NCBI GenBank assembly: GCA_016865935.1
Contig: VGOB01000025.1
Span: forward strand, 1-35,307
Source: Chloroflexota bacterium
GTDB lineage: Bacteria; Chloroflexota; Anaerolineae; UBA4142
Length of the DNA: 35,307 bases
Reading direction: 5' to 3'
The translations under genes were made by a program, and so were the position numbers. Below the pieces are notes generated by a model. The model was given only the letters and a program-made list of their open reading frames with translations. It had not been told where the DNA came from and ran no database searches. Below are positions 1 through 7,429 of the stretch, piece by piece (within the stretch, counting starts at the first letter, position 1; each line of letters starts with the position of its first letter).

Positions 1-99
1 GACCGTATTTCTGGCGCGTACCGATTGCCCAAGCTCGCTGATTTGATCACGGAGCGCGCCCAGCGAGATCCACTCGATGCGTCTTGGAGTTCGCCGTAG
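1..99 (+). CDS. C-terminal end of an unidentified protein (partial)
   Basis: Frame 1 is open from the window edge to a TAG at 97-99 and reads as a plausible protein tail (…YRLPKLADLITERAQ…). The other two forward frames stop at 41-43 and 39-41 or nearby. Only 32 residues are visible and I do not recognise a family. The following 215 bases to the next gene contain no clear ORF, only a weak promoter-like TATATT near 234-239. Confidence 0.35.
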   Translation, partial: DRISGAYRLPKLADLITERAQRDPLDASWSSP

Positions 100-314
100 A
101 ATTACCCCAAGTTATTGAGAAGATACCGAGTATTTAAGATTCATTAAAGCGCCGCGCGCGGAGCGCCGCCGCCGAGGGCGGATGAGCGTTTTCTCAGGTT
201 GCTTTTTGCATCTTGCATTTTGAGCGATTTCGGTATATTATGTAACTGTACGCAGTGGTCGAAAACATTCCCGATCCCGTCCTGACGTGAGGGATTGTGG
301 TTCAGGAGGTCAAA

Positions 315-1679
315 ATGTTGCGCATCGCATCGTTTCGTCTCGTTCTGATCTTGGGCGTTTTGTTTTTGCTTGCCACGTTCGCGCCGCTCGCGCATGCAAG
401 TCCGCCCGCGTTCCCCGTCGCGCAAGGCGCATTGAGCAATTGCACCGGCGAGTATTTCAACAACACGACGATCACGGACGCTCCGGCGTACACGCGCGCG
501 GATGCCGCGATCAATTTCTTCTGGCCCGAAAATACATCGCCTGCGCCGGGGATCAATGTCAACAATTATTCCGTCCGCTGGAATTGCACGATCAACGTCA
601 CGACGGCAGGCAATGTCACTTTTTACGCGACGACCGACGACGGAATGAATTTGCTCGTGGACAACAACTTGATCCTCTGGGCGTTTTGGGATCAGGGTCC
701 CACCAGTTACTCTGCGACGACGTACTTGAACGCCGGGTTGCACACCGTCCGCGTCGAGTACTACAATCGTTGGAACGCGGGCACCGCGATCGTTTCGTCC
801 ACGGCGACGCCGGGTCCGATGCCGGGACCGATTCCGCCGGTGCCGCCGGTTCCACCGATTCCGCCGGTGCCGCCAGTTCCACCCGTTCCGCCTTCGCCGA
901 CCGGCGTGTGGCACGGTCAGTACTTTAACAATATGTACTTGTCCGGCTTGCCGGTCTACACGCGCACCGATCCGGCGATCAGTTTCAACTGGGGCGAAAA
1001 TCTTCGCCCTGCGCCGGGTGTGCCGCACAACTATTTCTCCGTGCGCTGGACTTCGACGCAATACTTGCCCGCCAACGCCAACTATACGATCACCGTCACT
1101 TCGGACGACGGCGTGCGCGTGTGGATTGACGGCGCGCTGGTGATTGACGGCTGGGGCAATCATCCGCCGATCACGTACACCGCAACGCGCTATTTAACTG
1201 CCGGCGCGCATGCGTTCCACGTCGAGTACTATCAACTCGATTACGGCGCGATGATCTACTTGCAGATCACGCCAGGCGGCGCGCCCAGTCCTGGACCTGC
1301 GCCCTCCGGATATTGGCGCGGGCATTATTTCAACAACGTCACTTGCTCCGGCGCGCCGGTTTACGTGCGCGATGATCCGGTGATCAACTTCAACTGGTAC
1401 GAAACCGGCATCCCTGCGCCCGGCGTGCCGCACGATAATTTCTGCGTGCGCTGGGACTCGGTGCAGAACATTCCCGTCGGACGTGATTACGTGATCAGCG
1501 CGACGTCGGACGATGGCGTGCGCGTGTGGGTGGATGGCGCGCTCGTCGTGGATGGCTGGTACGATCACGGACCCGCAACCTTTTCGACGGTGCGGAATCT
1601 TTCCGCCGGCGCGCACACCTTCACCGTCGAGTACTACAATCGCTATCTCGGCGCGATGGTGGTCGTGCAGATCTATTGA
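315..1679 (+). CDS. Secreted protein with three PA14 domains
   Basis: This 454-residue protein begins with a Sec signal peptide: basic MLRIASFR, a hydrophobic stretch, and a likely cleavage after AHA around residue 29. Three PA14-type beta-sandwich modules follow at about 38-160, 197-320 and 335-454. Each has the recurring pattern YFNN…P.YTR.D..I.F.W…P.PG…FSVRW…(S/T)DDG.R.W.DG…H.F.VEYY. Modules 1 and 2 are joined by a proline linker of PPVPP/PPIPP units, about residues 165-195. PA14 modules usually bind carbohydrate or assist adhesion, so an extracellular glycan-binding role is inferred. The ATG at 315 is chosen over the upstream GTG at 297 because AGGAGGT lies just before it at about 304-310. 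No catalytic domain is present, and a strong terminator closes the transcript. Confidence 0.85.
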   Translation: MLRIASFRLVLILGVLFLLATFAPLAHASPPAFPVAQGALSNCTGEYFNNTTITDAPAYTRADAAINFFWPENTSPAPGINVNNYSVRWNCTINVTTAGNVTFYATTDDGMNLLVDNNLILWAFWDQGPTSYSATTYLNAGLHTVRVEYYNRWNAGTAIVSSTATPGPMPGPIPPVPPVPPIPPVPPVPPVPPSPTGVWHGQYFNNMYLSGLPVYTRTDPAISFNWGENLRPAPGVPHNYFSVRWTSTQYLPANANYTITVTSDDGVRVWIDGALVIDGWGNHPPITYTATRYLTAGAHAFHVEYYQLDYGAMIYLQITPGGAPSPGPAPSGYWRGHYFNNVTCSGAPVYVRDDPVINFNWYETGIPAPGVPHDNFCVRWDSVQNIPVGRDYVISATSDDGVRVWVDGALVVDGWYDHGPATFSTVRNLSAGAHTFTVEYYNRYLGAMVVVQIY

Positions 1680-1705
1680 TTCGAAAAATCGCTCTACGAA
1701 TTTTA

Positions 1706-1738
1706 CCGCGCAGTCGCTCTGACTGCGCGGTTGTTTTC
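1706..1738 (+). terminator. Rho-independent terminator of the PA14 gene
   Basis: Perfect 10-bp stem CCGCGCAGTC/GACTGCGCGG with a 5-base loop GCTCT, followed directly by TTGTTTTC. It lies 27 bases after the PA14 stop codon and ends 20 bases before the next start. Confidence 0.9.
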
Positions 1739-1758
1739 GCCGAGCCCCGGAGTTTGAA

Positions 1759-3282
1759 ATGAATACGGCGCATATGCGTACCTTGCTTTTCAGCGACACC
1801 GGCATTCTCATTTTCCTCGCGCTTGCCAAACTCATCTTCCATATTCTCACGAACGGCGCGTACGGGTTTCATCGCGACGAACTGGCTACGCTCGACGACG
1901 CGCGCTATCTCGCGTGGGGTTACGTCGCGTATCCGCCGGTCACGCCGTTCATCGCGCGCGTCGCGTTGGAATTGTTCGGCGCGTCACTCGTCGGGTTTCG
2001 CTTTTTTGCCGCGCTCGCGCAAAGTATCGCGATCGTATTGGCTGGATTGATCGCGCGCGAACTGGGCGGCAAGCGGCACGCGCAACTGCTCGCGGCAGTC
2101 GCGGTCGCGATCGCGCCGGTCTCGCTGGGGTCGAGCGCGTTGATGCAGTACGTCGCGTTCGATTATTTGTGGTGGGTGCTGATCGCGTACCTGATGATCC
2201 GCCTGCTCAAGTCGGACGATCCCCGTTGGTGGCTCGGCATCGGCGCGGTGATCGGCATCGGGATGATGACCAAGTACGCGATGGCATTCTACGTCGCGGG
2301 CATCGTCGCGGGCGTGTTGCTCACACCGACGCGGCGGCATTTGACGAGCGCGTGGTTGTGGGGCGGGGTCGCGCTGTCGTTCTTGATTTTTCTGCCGAAC
2401 CTGGTTTGGCAGCTTCAACACGATTTCATCTCGCTCGATTTTCTCAACAGCATTCACGCGCGCGACATCCAGATCGGGCGCACGGCAGGATTTCTGACCG
2501 ATCAACTCGATACCTCTGCGAATCCAGTCACGCTGCCGCTGTGGATCGCCGGACTGGCGTTTTATTTTTGGAGCGCGAGCGGCGCGCGCTTTCGAATGAT
2601 CGGTTGGATGGCGCTTGTCACGTTCGCGCTCTTCTGGCTGGCGCAAGGACGCGGCTATTACACCGCGCCGCTCTATCCGATGCTCCTCGCGGCGGGCGCG
2701 GTCGTCCTGGAACGTTGGTTCGCTTCGATGTCGCGCGCGCGTGCGCGCGTCGCCACGGGACTCGCGTGGAGTATGCTGATCATCGGCGGCATTGTCTTTG
2801 CATTGTTCGCGCTGCCGATTGTGCCGATCAATTCCGCGTTGTGGCAAATCGTCAACGACAACAACGTCGATTTCCGCGATGAGATCGGTTGGGAAGAACT
2901 GACGCAAACGGTCGCGCAGATTTACCACGCATTGCCCGCGAACGATAAAGCGCGCGCCGGAATTTTCGCGGGCAATTACGGCGAGGCGGGCGCGCTCAAT
3001 TTGTACGGCGGCGCGTTCGGACTGCCGCGCGCGATCAGCGGAATCAATTCGTACTGGCTGCGCGGTTATGGCGATCCGCCGCCGGAGCCGGTCATCATCG
3101 TCGGCGCGCCATCGGCGGAGTACTTGTCCCCGCTCTTCGAGTCCTGCGCGTTGGCGGGACACATCACGAACAAGTACGACGTGATCAATGAAGAAACGCG
3201 CGATCATCCGTACATCTTCGTCTGTCGGCGTCCCAAGCAACCTTGGGACGAATTCTGGAAACAGTTCAGGTACTTTGGATAA
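1759..3282 (+). CDS. Membrane glycosyltransferase, GT39/ArnT-like family
   Basis: A 507-residue polytopic membrane protein of the dolichol-phosphate-mannose transferase/ArnT superfamily, which moves a sugar from a polyprenyl-phosphate donor to an acceptor on the outer face of the membrane. The first periplasmic loop carries the family signature FHRDEL…DDARYLAWGYVAYPP (about 35-60). The acidic pair DE is the expected catalytic or metal-binding site. Many hydrophobic segments follow up to about residue 360, then a soluble C-terminal domain (NYGEAGALNLYGG…INSYWLRGYG). A CGGAG sequence precedes the ATG; a second ATG 15 bases downstream is possible. The acceptor cannot be told from sequence. It is separated from its neighbours by terminator-like hairpins on both sides. 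Confidence 0.85.
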   Translation: MNTAHMRTLLFSDTGILIFLALAKLIFHILTNGAYGFHRDELATLDDARYLAWGYVAYPPVTPFIARVALELFGASLVGFRFFAALAQSIAIVLAGLIARELGGKRHAQLLAAVAVAIAPVSLGSSALMQYVAFDYLWWVLIAYLMIRLLKSDDPRWWLGIGAVIGIGMMTKYAMAFYVAGIVAGVLLTPTRRHLTSAWLWGGVALSFLIFLPNLVWQLQHDFISLDFLNSIHARDIQIGRTAGFLTDQLDTSANPVTLPLWIAGLAFYFWSASGARFRMIGWMALVTFALFWLAQGRGYYTAPLYPMLLAAGAVVLERWFASMSRARARVATGLAWSMLIIGGIVFALFALPIVPINSALWQIVNDNNVDFRDEIGWEELTQTVAQIYHALPANDKARAGIFAGNYGEAGALNLYGGAFGLPRAISGINSYWLRGYGDPPPEPVIIVGAPSAEYLSPLFESCALAGHITNKYDVINEETRDHPYIFVCRRPKQPWDEFWKQFRYFG

Positions 3283-3288
3283 CACTGA

Positions 3289-3320
3289 CTTGAAAGTTTT
3301 TCAAACTTTGCAAGTTTTTA
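3289..3320 (+). terminator. Terminator-like hairpin after the GT39 gene
   Basis: CTTGAAAGTTT/AAACTTTGCAAG form an 11-bp stem with one extra base on the right arm and a 3-base loop, followed by TTTTTA. It starts 6 bases after the stop codon. It overlaps the -35 box of the next gene's promoter. Confidence 0.65.
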
Positions 3321-3345
3321 CGTCGCATCAATTTCGGTGTATAAT
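3317..3345 (+). promoter_or_regulatory. Sigma-70-type promoter for the DUF92 gene
   Basis: TTTACG at 3317-3322, a 17-base spacer, and a perfect TATAAT at 3340-3345. Transcription would start near 3352, about 23 bases before the TTG start codon. Confidence 0.7.
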
Positions 3346-3374
3346 CGTCCCGGTTTCTTCCGCAAGGATTCATC

Positions 3375-4211
3375 TTGACATTATTCTCTCTCATCCTCGG
3401 CTTTGCGCTCGCACTGTCCATCGCCGCGCTCGCGTACTGGCGCGGCTCGCTTTCGCCCAGCGGCGCGCTGGGCGCGCTCATCGTCGGCACGCTTGTCTTT
3501 GCGATTGGCGGACTCGCGTGGGCGATTCTGCTCATCGCGTTTTTCGTCACGTCGTCCGCGTTGTCGCACTACAAGGCGCGCGCCAAAGAACCGCTCGCCG
3601 AAAAATTTCAAAAAGGACATCGCCGCGACCTGGGTCAGGTATTGGCGAACGGTGGCTGGGGCGCGCTGCTCGCGCTCGCGTACGCATTCGCGCCGCAACC
3701 GATTCTGTTCGTCGCGTTCGTCGGCGCGCTGGCGACGGTGAACGCGGATACCTGGGCGACGGAACTTGGGGTGCTGAGCAAAACCGCGCCGCGCTTGATC
3801 ACGAACGGGCGCGTCGTCGCGGTCGGCGCGAGCGGCGGCGTCACCGCGTTCGGCACGTTTGTCGCGTTTGGCGGCGCGCTGCTCATTGGTGTTCTTGCTT
3901 CTGGAGCGCAGTTTGCAATTAACAATTATCAATTGACAATTGACAATTGGCAATTGTTAATTGTTGCACTTGCCGGTCTGTTCGGCGCGCTCTTCGATTC
4001 ATTTCTCGGCGCGACGGTGCAGGCGATTTATTATTGCGATTTCGATCGAAAAGAAACCGAAGCGCGCGTGCATCGGTGCGGACGCGCGACGCGCTTGATT
4101 CGCGGCTGGCGCTGGCTCGACAATGATTGGGTGAATTTTTTGGCGAGTGTGTTTGGAAGTATGATCGCGGTGGTTGGGTATTGGGTGATTGGAAATTTGG
4201 TGATTTGGTGA
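3375..4211 (+). CDS. DUF92 family integral membrane protein (TMEM19/VTE6-like)
   Basis: A 278-residue hydrophobic protein matching the DUF92 family. Key family features are the N-terminal GSLSPSGALGALIVGT, the conserved loop KEPLAEKFQKGHRRDLGQVLANGG, and NADTWATELGVLS in the middle. The family includes the plant phytyl-phosphate kinase VTE6 and human TMEM19; a prenyl-phosphate or CTP-dependent kinase role is possible but unproven here. TTG is taken as start because AAGGA lies at 3364-3368 with 6-base spacing and there is no nearer ATG. About 16 residues (near 181-197, rich in Asn, Gln, Ile and Leu) are encoded by a block of 7-base repeats inserted in frame between two membrane segments. The last residues are written by another repeat block. 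Confidence 0.85.
   Translation: MTLFSLILGFALALSIAALAYWRGSLSPSGALGALIVGTLVFAIGGLAWAILLIAFFVTSSALSHYKARAKEPLAEKFQKGHRRDLGQVLANGGWGALLALAYAFAPQPILFVAFVGALATVNADTWATELGVLSKTAPRLITNGRVVAVGASGGVTAFGTFVAFGGALLIGVLASGAQFAINNYQLTIDNWQLLIVALAGLFGALFDSFLGATVQAIYYCDFDRKETEARVHRCGRATRLIRGWRWLDNDWVNFLASVFGSMIAVVGYWVIGNLVIW
3916..3964. repeat. Seven CAATTGA-type heptamers inside the DUF92 gene
   Basis: Seven consecutive 7-base units: CAATTAA, CAATTAT, CAATTGA, CAATTGA, CAATTGG, CAATTGT, TAATTGT. The block is AT-rich within GC-rich coding sequence and 49 bases long. It keeps the DUF92 frame open. Similar CAATT-based units recur at 4928-4965. Confidence 0.85.
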
Positions 4212-4222
4212 TTCGGTGATTT
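4182..4222. repeat. GGTGATT repeat at the 3' end of the DUF92 gene
   Basis: Degenerate 7-8-base units (GGTGATTT, GGTGATT, CGGTGATT and relatives) cover the last codons of the DUF92 gene and its TGA stop. The repeat therefore writes the C-terminus (VIGNLVIW). Confidence 0.7.
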
Positions 4223-4258
4223 TGACAGCGAGAAAGGGTCAGAGTAGAATTGGAAGCA

Positions 4259-4939
4259 ATGCTCTACCTCGTCTCCACTCCGATTGGTAATCCGGACGAC
4301 ATTACCCTGCGCGCGCTGCGCGTTCTGCGCGAAGCGAACGCCGTGATCTGCGAAGAGCCGCGCGAAGGCGCACGGCTCTTGCGTCATTATCAAATCCAGA
4401 ACGAACTCGTCGCGCTGAACGAACACACCGAACGCGCGCGCGTGCTGGAACTGATCGCGCGCTTGCGCGGCGGACAAACGCTCGCGCTGATCTCCGATCA
4501 CGGGACGCCGCTACTCAACGATCCGGGCGGTCGGCTGGTGCAGCGCGCGCTCGCCGAAAACATTCCGGTCCGCGCGGTGCCCGGCGCGTCCGCCTTACTT
4601 GCCGCGCTCGTCGTCAGCGGATTGCCGCTGGAGCGTTTTCGCTTCGTCGGCTTCTTGCCGGCGAAAAAAGAGGCGCGCCGCGCCGCGCTCGCGCAACTGC
4701 GCGCCGAACGCGAGACCTGGGTCATCTTCGACGCGCCGTACCGCTTGAACGCCGTGCTGATCGATCTGCGCGCCGCGCTGGAGCTGGAGCGCCCAGTCGT
4801 TGTCGCGTGCAACTTGACGATGCCGGACGAAAAGATCGTGCGCGGCAAAGTGTCCCAGGTCTTTGATCACTTTCAGAAAAATCCATTCAAAGGCGAATAC
4901 GTCATCGTCATCGCCGGAAAACAAAATCGCAATTCCTAA
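4259..4939 (+). CDS. rsmI: RsmI-like tetrapyrrole-methylase-fold methyltransferase
   Basis: A 226-residue SAM-dependent methyltransferase of the RsmI branch, which 2'-O-methylates C1402 of 16S rRNA. The N-terminus MLYLVSTPIGNPDDITLRALRVL is diagnostic. PGASALLAALVVSGLP, RFRFVGFLPAKK and the terminal GEYVIVIAGK also fit the family. Two normally conserved motifs are altered: the usual AEDTR is CEEPR, and the usual SDAGTP is SDHGTP. The protein is shorter than the usual 270-290 residues, lacking the extra C-terminal region. It may be a shortened RsmI or a diverged paralog. The ATG at 4259 is preferred to a TTG at 4250 because it begins the conserved sequence. The stop codon lies inside a repeat block. 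Confidence 0.75.
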   Translation: MLYLVSTPIGNPDDITLRALRVLREANAVICEEPREGARLLRHYQIQNELVALNEHTERARVLELIARLRGGQTLALISDHGTPLLNDPGGRLVQRALAENIPVRAVPGASALLAALVVSGLPLERFRFVGFLPAKKEARRAALAQLRAERETWVIFDAPYRLNAVLIDLRAALELERPVVVACNLTMPDEKIVRGKVSQVFDHFQKNPFKGEYVIVIAGKQNRNS

Positions 4940-4965
4940 TTCGCAATTTGCAATTCACAATTCGG
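4928..4965. repeat. CAATTCG/CAATTTG repeat between the rsmI-like and nucleotidyltransferase genes
   Basis: Units CGCAATT, CCTAATT, CGCAATT, TGCAATT, CACAATT run from the last codons of the upstream gene to the ribosome-binding region (GGAGA, 4964-4968) of the next. The repeat supplies the upstream gene's final residues (NRNS) and its TAA. Confidence 0.75.
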
Positions 4966-4972
4966 AGACACA

Positions 4973-5971
4973 ATGAAAGCCGTCATCTTACTCGCGGGCT
5001 GGGGCTCGCGCTTGCGCCCCCACTCGTACAGCAAACCAAAATCACTGATCCCGGTGGCGGGCAAGCCGGTGCTGGGTCATTTGCTCGACGGTCTCGCCGA
5101 ACTGCATCTCACCGAAACGATCTTTATCGTCGGGCGGATGGGCGAGCAAATTCAACAATACGTCACCCAAGCATATCCGCAGATGCGGGCGCGCTACATC
5201 GAGCAAACCGAGATGAAAGGTCAAGCGCACGCGATCAGTCTCGCGCGCGAATACATTGATCAGCCCGTCTTGACGATTTTCGGCGACACGTTGTGGGAAG
5301 CAGATCTCACGCGCTTGGCGCAGATCCAATCCGATGGCTTACTCTTCGTGAAAGAAGTGGACGATCCGCGTCGCTTTGGCGTCGCGATGATCAAAGACGG
5401 TTTTGTCACGCGCTTGGTCGAAAAACCGACCACCCTGGAATCTAAACTCGCCATCGTCGGCGTCTACTATTTTCGGAACTGGCAGGCGATCCTGCGCGCG
5501 ATCGATCAACTGATCGCGCGCGACATCAAACTCAAAGGCGAATTCTATCTCGCCGACGCGATGCAATTGATGGTGGACGCCGGCGCGCGGCTGGAAGTGG
5601 AAACGATTCCGGTGTGGGAAGATTGCGGCACGCGCGAAGCGATCTTGAAAACCAATCGCTATTTGCTGAACCAGCGCGGCTACGCGCGCCGCATCGAAGG
5701 ATCCGTCATCCTGCCGCCGGTCTTCATCAGCGACAGCGCGCAGATCAAGAATTCGATCATCGGTCCGTACGTTTCCGTGTCCGAGGGCGCGGTGATCGAG
5801 AATTCGATTTTACGCGATTGCATCATCAGCGAAAACGCACAGATCGAAAATCGGATGATGGAGCAGTCGCTGATCGGCAAAGATGCCCACGTTAGCGGCA
5901 CGTTCCAACGAATGAACGTCGGCGATTCGTCCGAGATCGACGCGGGCAACAACGGCACCTGGGAACTCTAA
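4973..5971 (+). CDS. Sugar-phosphate nucleotidyltransferase with left-handed beta-helix tail
   Basis: A 332-residue cytoplasmic enzyme predicted to make an NDP-sugar from a sugar 1-phosphate and NTP. The N-terminal Rossmann-like domain opens with AVILLAGWGSRLRPHSYSKPKSL, the nucleotide-binding signature of the RmlA/GlmU superfamily, followed by IPVAGKPVL. The metal-binding aspartate is in TIFGDTLWEADL, about residue 104. From about 245 onward, hexapeptide-type repeats (FISDSAQIKNSIIGPYVSV and similar) predict a left-handed beta-helix, as in GlmU or glucose-1-phosphate thymidylyltransferases. The substrate cannot be assigned. GGAGA precedes the ATG with 4-base spacing. The next gene starts one base after its stop, so the two are probably co-translated. 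Confidence 0.85.
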   Translation: MKAVILLAGWGSRLRPHSYSKPKSLIPVAGKPVLGHLLDGLAELHLTETIFIVGRMGEQIQQYVTQAYPQMRARYIEQTEMKGQAHAISLAREYIDQPVLTIFGDTLWEADLTRLAQIQSDGLLFVKEVDDPRRFGVAMIKDGFVTRLVEKPTTLESKLAIVGVYYFRNWQAILRAIDQLIARDIKLKGEFYLADAMQLMVDAGARLEVETIPVWEDCGTREAILKTNRYLLNQRGYARRIEGSVILPPVFISDSAQIKNSIIGPYVSVSEGAVIENSILRDCIISENAQIENRMMEQSLIGKDAHVSGTFQRMNVGDSSEIDAGNNGTWEL

Positions 5972-5972
5972 A

Positions 5973-7133
5973 ATGAAAAATCTGCTTTCGCAACGTGTCC
6001 AAATCGTTCCACCCTCCGGCATCCGCAAATATTTCGACATCGCCGCGACGATGCAAGACGTGATCTCGCTCAGTATCGGCGAACCGGATTTCGTGACGCC
6101 GGACGCGATTCGCCGCGCCGGAATTCAATCGATCGAGCGCGGCGAAACCAAATACACGTCGAACTCCGGCACCATCGAATTGCGCCGCGTGCTCTCCGAT
6201 CATCTCGCCAAACTCTACGGCATTCGGTACGATCCGGAAAAAGAAATCCTGATTACCGTCGGCGTTTCGGAAGCGCTGCACGGCGCGATGCTCGCGACGA
6301 TCGATCCGGGCGACGAAGTGATCGTCGCCGAACCCTGCTTCGTCGCGTACAAGCCGAGCGTCGTGTTCGCGGGCGGCGCGCCGATCGTGCTGGCAACGCG
6401 CGTCGAAGATGATTTTCAGGTGACCGGCGCCGAACTCGAACGCGCGCTCACGCCGCGTACGAAGGGTTTGCTGATCGGCTATCCCAACAACCCGACCGGC
6501 GCGGTGATGTCGCGCGAACGAATGTTAGAGGTCGCGCGCGTCGCGGAGAAACACGACCTGCTCGTCTTCTCTGACGAAATTTATGATCGCCTCGTTTACG
6601 GCGGGGAGCACGTTTGTTTTGCCGCGCTTTCAGGGATGCGCGAGCGTACCATTCTGCTCGGCGGCTTTTCCAAAGATTACGCGATGACCGGCTGGCGCGT
6701 CGGGTACGTCTGCGGGAATGCGGAGATTCTCGGCGCGATTCGCAAGATTCACCAGTACATCATTATGAGCGCGCCGACGATGGGACAGGCAGGCGCGCTA
6801 GAAGCGTTGCGGCACGCGGAAAACGATGTGCGCGAAATGATTCGCTCGTACGATCAGCGGCGGCAAGTGATCGTCGCCGGGCTCAACGCGATTGGCTTGC
6901 CCACGTTCACGCCGCGCGGCGCGTTCTACGCGTTCCCGGACATTCGACGCACCGGACTCACCTCCGATCAGTTCTGCGAAAAATTGTTGCGCGAGGAACA
7001 CGTCGCGGTGATCCCCGGCTGCGCGTTCGGCGAGTGCGGCGAAGGATTCGCGCGCGTCTGTTACGCCGCGAGTATGGCGAACATCGAAGAAGCGTTGACG
7101 CGGATCGAACGGTTTGTCAAACGGCAAAAGTGA
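5973..7133 (+). CDS. PLP-dependent class I/II aminotransferase
   Basis: A 386-residue fold-type I aminotransferase of the AspC/aromatic aminotransferase group. Recognisable elements are SLSIGEPDFVTPDAI near the N-terminus, the substrate loop TKYTSNSGTIELR, NNPTGAVM, DEIYDRLVYGG, and the PLP-lysine motif LLGGFSKDYAMTGWRVGY (Lys near residue 234). An Arg near the C-terminus (FARVCYA) should hold the substrate carboxylate. Aspartate, aromatic amino acids or a related amino donor are all possible. It starts one base after the nucleotidyltransferase stop and ends 3 bases before the Cys-cluster gene, so these form a tight operon. Confidence 0.9.
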   Translation: MKNLLSQRVQIVPPSGIRKYFDIAATMQDVISLSIGEPDFVTPDAIRRAGIQSIERGETKYTSNSGTIELRRVLSDHLAKLYGIRYDPEKEILITVGVSEALHGAMLATIDPGDEVIVAEPCFVAYKPSVVFAGGAPIVLATRVEDDFQVTGAELERALTPRTKGLLIGYPNNPTGAVMSRERMLEVARVAEKHDLLVFSDEIYDRLVYGGEHVCFAALSGMRERTILLGGFSKDYAMTGWRVGYVCGNAEILGAIRKIHQYIIMSAPTMGQAGALEALRHAENDVREMIRSYDQRRQVIVAGLNAIGLPTFTPRGAFYAFPDIRRTGLTSDQFCEKLLREEHVAVIPGCAFGECGEGFARVCYAASMANIEEALTRIERFVKRQK

Positions 7134-7136
7134 ACG

Positions 7137-7385
7137 ATGGATTGTCGCATCGGCTGCGGCGCGTGTTGCATCGCGCTTTCGATCTCCTCGCCGATTCCCG
7201 GAATGCCGCGCGGCAAACCGGCGGGCGTGCGCTGTGTCCAACTCACCGACGACAATCGCTGCCGCGTTTACGATCAGCGCCCCGATGTGTGCCGGCGATT
7301 GCGCCCCGCGCGCGCAATGTGCGGCGCAACGCGCGACGACGCGTTGCGGTACCTTGCGGCGTTGGAACGCGCGACCGCGCCATAA
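7137..7385 (+). CDS. YkgJ/YeiW-type cysteine cluster protein
   Basis: A small 82-residue protein with the cysteine pattern of the YkgJ (CxxCxxCC zinc/iron-binding) family: CRIGCGACC at the N-terminus, then C in GVRCVQL, CRVYDQRPDVC, and a C-terminal MCGA. The CRVYDQRPDVCR stretch is strongly conserved in the family. A metal cluster or zinc site is expected; the biological role is unknown. It is the last gene of the operon, 3 bases after the aminotransferase, and is followed by a strong hairpin. Confidence 0.85.
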   Translation: MDCRIGCGACCIALSISSPIPGMPRGKPAGVRCVQLTDDNRCRVYDQRPDVCRRLRPARAMCGATRDDALRYLAALERATAP

Positions 7386-7389
7386 ACAA

Positions 7390-7424
7390 AAGACCTGTGA
7401 GGTCTGCGAGACCTCACAGGTCTT
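7390..7424. terminator. 35-base perfect hairpin between convergent genes
   Basis: AAGACCTGTGAGGTCT and its exact reverse complement flank a GCG loop (16-bp stem). Read on the minus strand it is followed by TTTGTTTA, so it should terminate the dehydrogenase transcript. On the plus strand it is followed by GTCGTTT and can also stop the YkgJ operon. A sister element with the same length and compensating stem changes lies at 15608-15642. Confidence 0.85.
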
Positions 7425-7429
7425 GTCGT

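Noticed and set aside
144-1163. 339-residue minus-strand ORF opposite the PA14 gene
   Set aside because: It is Arg/His-rich with no fold-like pattern; the plus strand encodes a clear secreted PA14 protein. GC-rich codon bias opens antisense frames throughout the window.
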